Below, piece after piece: positions 63,367 through 64,000 of a DNA stretch of 64,000 bases (its first letter is position 1; every line of letters starts with the position of its first letter). A program made the position numbers and the translations under genes. Where the stretch lies: NCBI RefSeq assembly GCF_037138995.1, contig NZ_JBAXHI010000004.1, positions 1 to 64,000 of the forward strand, given 5' to 3'. Source of the DNA: Chlorohelix sp037138995 (lineage in GTDB: Bacteria > Chloroflexota > Chloroflexia > Chloroheliales > Chloroheliaceae). The notes beneath the pieces were generated by a model, which ran no database searches, was not told the DNA's origin, and saw only the letters and a program-made list of their open reading frames with translations.

Positions 63367-64000
63367 TTACACCAATATAACCCCTAAAACCCTAAAAGAT
63401 GAAGCGCGGTTGAGTTTGGTGAGCTTTAGAATATTAGCCCGTTTGGAGTAGCGAAGACTCAGCAAAATCAGAACGCAGTCCGATTCAAATACTTGCTTCC
63501 CCAATGCACTCAAAGTAGTTGGCCAGCGTAGGCTTACCAACTCACATAAGGCTGATGTTTTTACAGGCAATACCGTTACTACGCCATTATCTTCAAATGT
63601 ATTAATAGGTACTGATTCATATATTTCTGGGTCTTCGCGAATATTTCCCACATTAGTATGTGATTGGATTTCAGTAATTTTTTCTACACTATAACCAAAT
63701 TGTTGTATTGCTGCGGAAAAGCAAGTAAGTATCTGGGAAGAAGATTTTACATTTTGCTCGCACACTACCAATACACGGCGTTTTTCCGTTTGAGGTAGCT
63801 TCTCGAATAGGAGCATCAATTCGGAAGTTAATAATTCTAGCTTTTCATGGTCATCAAACTGGCTTAATCTGGTAAGAATTTCCCATCCGGTGAGTTCTCT
63901 AAGGTCAACTTCATCTAGTATCCTTCCAGAAATGCGTTGGAGAAAAGTAATCAGCAAAATTGTCAAAAATAGGCTAATCAGACCCATTGCCAGCGCAGCG
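63367..64000 (-). CDS. Wzz/Wzc-like chain-length protein, C-terminal part with degenerate kinase-like domain (cut by window edge)
   Basis: The frame is open to the right edge, so the N-terminus is missing; an ATG at 63987 is only internal. The visible part begins with the second membrane span of a Wzz-type protein (LAMGLISLFLTILLITFLQR), then ISGRILDEVDLRELTGWEIL, the usual 'P-E-D-V-E-E-L-L-G' region. A soluble alpha/beta domain follows (about 45-206). RRVLVVCEQNVKSSSQILTC, FSAAIQQFGYSVEKI aligns in layout with the bacterial tyrosine kinase 'T-S-x-x-x-G-E-G-K-S' strand-loop-helix, but the Walker A Gly-Lys-Ser/Thr is absent. It ends with no tyrosine cluster. It probably controls polysaccharide export as a non-catalytic partner. 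Confidence 0.6.
   Translation of the reverse strand, partial: AALAMGLISLFLTILLITFLQRISGRILDEVDLRELTGWEILTRLSQFDDHEKLELLTSELMLLFEKLPQTEKRRVLVVCEQNVKSSSQILTCFSAAIQQFGYSVEKITEIQSHTNVGNIREDPEIYESVPINTFEDNGVVTVLPVKTSALCELVSLRWPTTLSALGKQVFESDCVLILLSLRYSKRANILKLTKLNRASSFRVLGVILV

Noticed and set aside
1..64000. tRNA, rRNA, riboswitch or CRISPR elements
   Set aside because: The gaps were read by eye for cloverleaf arms, conserved rRNA segments, known riboswitch cores and spaced repeats, and none was found; a covariance-model scan would be needed to exclude weak cases.

Overview
This 64 kb window is bacterial chromosome of moderate GC content. It most resembles a member of the Chloroflexota. That placement is an inference from gene style: many large GT-C type membrane glycosyltransferases, Ala/Thr-rich spacers after lipoprotein signals, FHA and PP2C proteins with one membrane span, secreted SH3/NlpC and M23 proteins, a type 2 isopentenyl diphosphate isomerase, and paired GH-like TIM-barrel proteins with carboxypeptidase-regulatory-like repeats. 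No rRNA, tRNA, CRISPR array or prophage was recognised.

Layout. 0-0.6 kb holds broken or partial accessory genes (Uma2 tail, AlbA-type fragment, FGE-sulfatase fragment). 0.6-5.8 kb (minus strand) is housekeeping: rsmG, hisS, a type 2 IPP isomerase gene and dxs, with recognisable promoters before dxs and before the isomerase gene. 5.9-12.1 kb (minus) is a tight operon of two paralogous GH-like surface proteins, an NTF2-like protein and a GT87-like membrane enzyme. 12.6-17.7 kb (plus) is a complete branched-chain amino acid type ABC importer, livHMGF plus a binding lipoprotein. 17.9-22.2 kb holds a secreted SH3/NlpC-P60 hydrolase, purK and a MazG-type pyrophosphohydrolase. 22.4-24.2 kb (minus) is a DpnII/Dam-type GATC restriction-modification pair. 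24.3-30.8 kb (minus) is an FHA / subtilisin lipoprotein / PP2C phosphatase / FHA cluster, probably a phospho-threonine signalling unit reaching across the membrane. 31.1-31.7 kb is a decayed tnpB.

31.7-37.4 kb (plus) holds a P-loop kinase-like gene, a CsaB-flippase fusion, a jelly-roll protein and a PIG-V-like mannosyltransferase. Lon protease (37.7-40.3 kb) converges on a five-PAS hybrid histidine kinase (40.4-43.6 kb), and the two share a bidirectional terminator. 43.9-48.4 kb (minus) holds a DHDPS-family aldolase/lyase, a cupin, a zinc-ribbon membrane protein, tpiA and pgk. 48.5-53.6 kb holds a small orphan gene, an M23 endopeptidase with tandem LGFP-like modules, and a secreted clan GH-A glycosidase with a PA14 domain. 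moaC follows, then an IS3 transposase scar. 54.6-64 kb is a cell-surface glycan cluster: a double GT-C protein, two GT4 glycosyltransferases, a flippase, a methyltransferase and, at the right edge, the C-terminal part of a Wzz/Wzc-like chain-length protein whose kinase-like domain has lost its P-loop.

Read together, the accessory genes mostly concern the cell envelope: assembling, exporting, trimming and sensing surface glycans. No complete new defence or mobile system was found. The observations most worth pursuing are the FHA/S8/PP2C/FHA cluster, the active and probably inactive GH pair, the CsaB-flippase fusion, the degenerate Wzc-like protein, and the isomerase promoter lying inside the dxs terminator.
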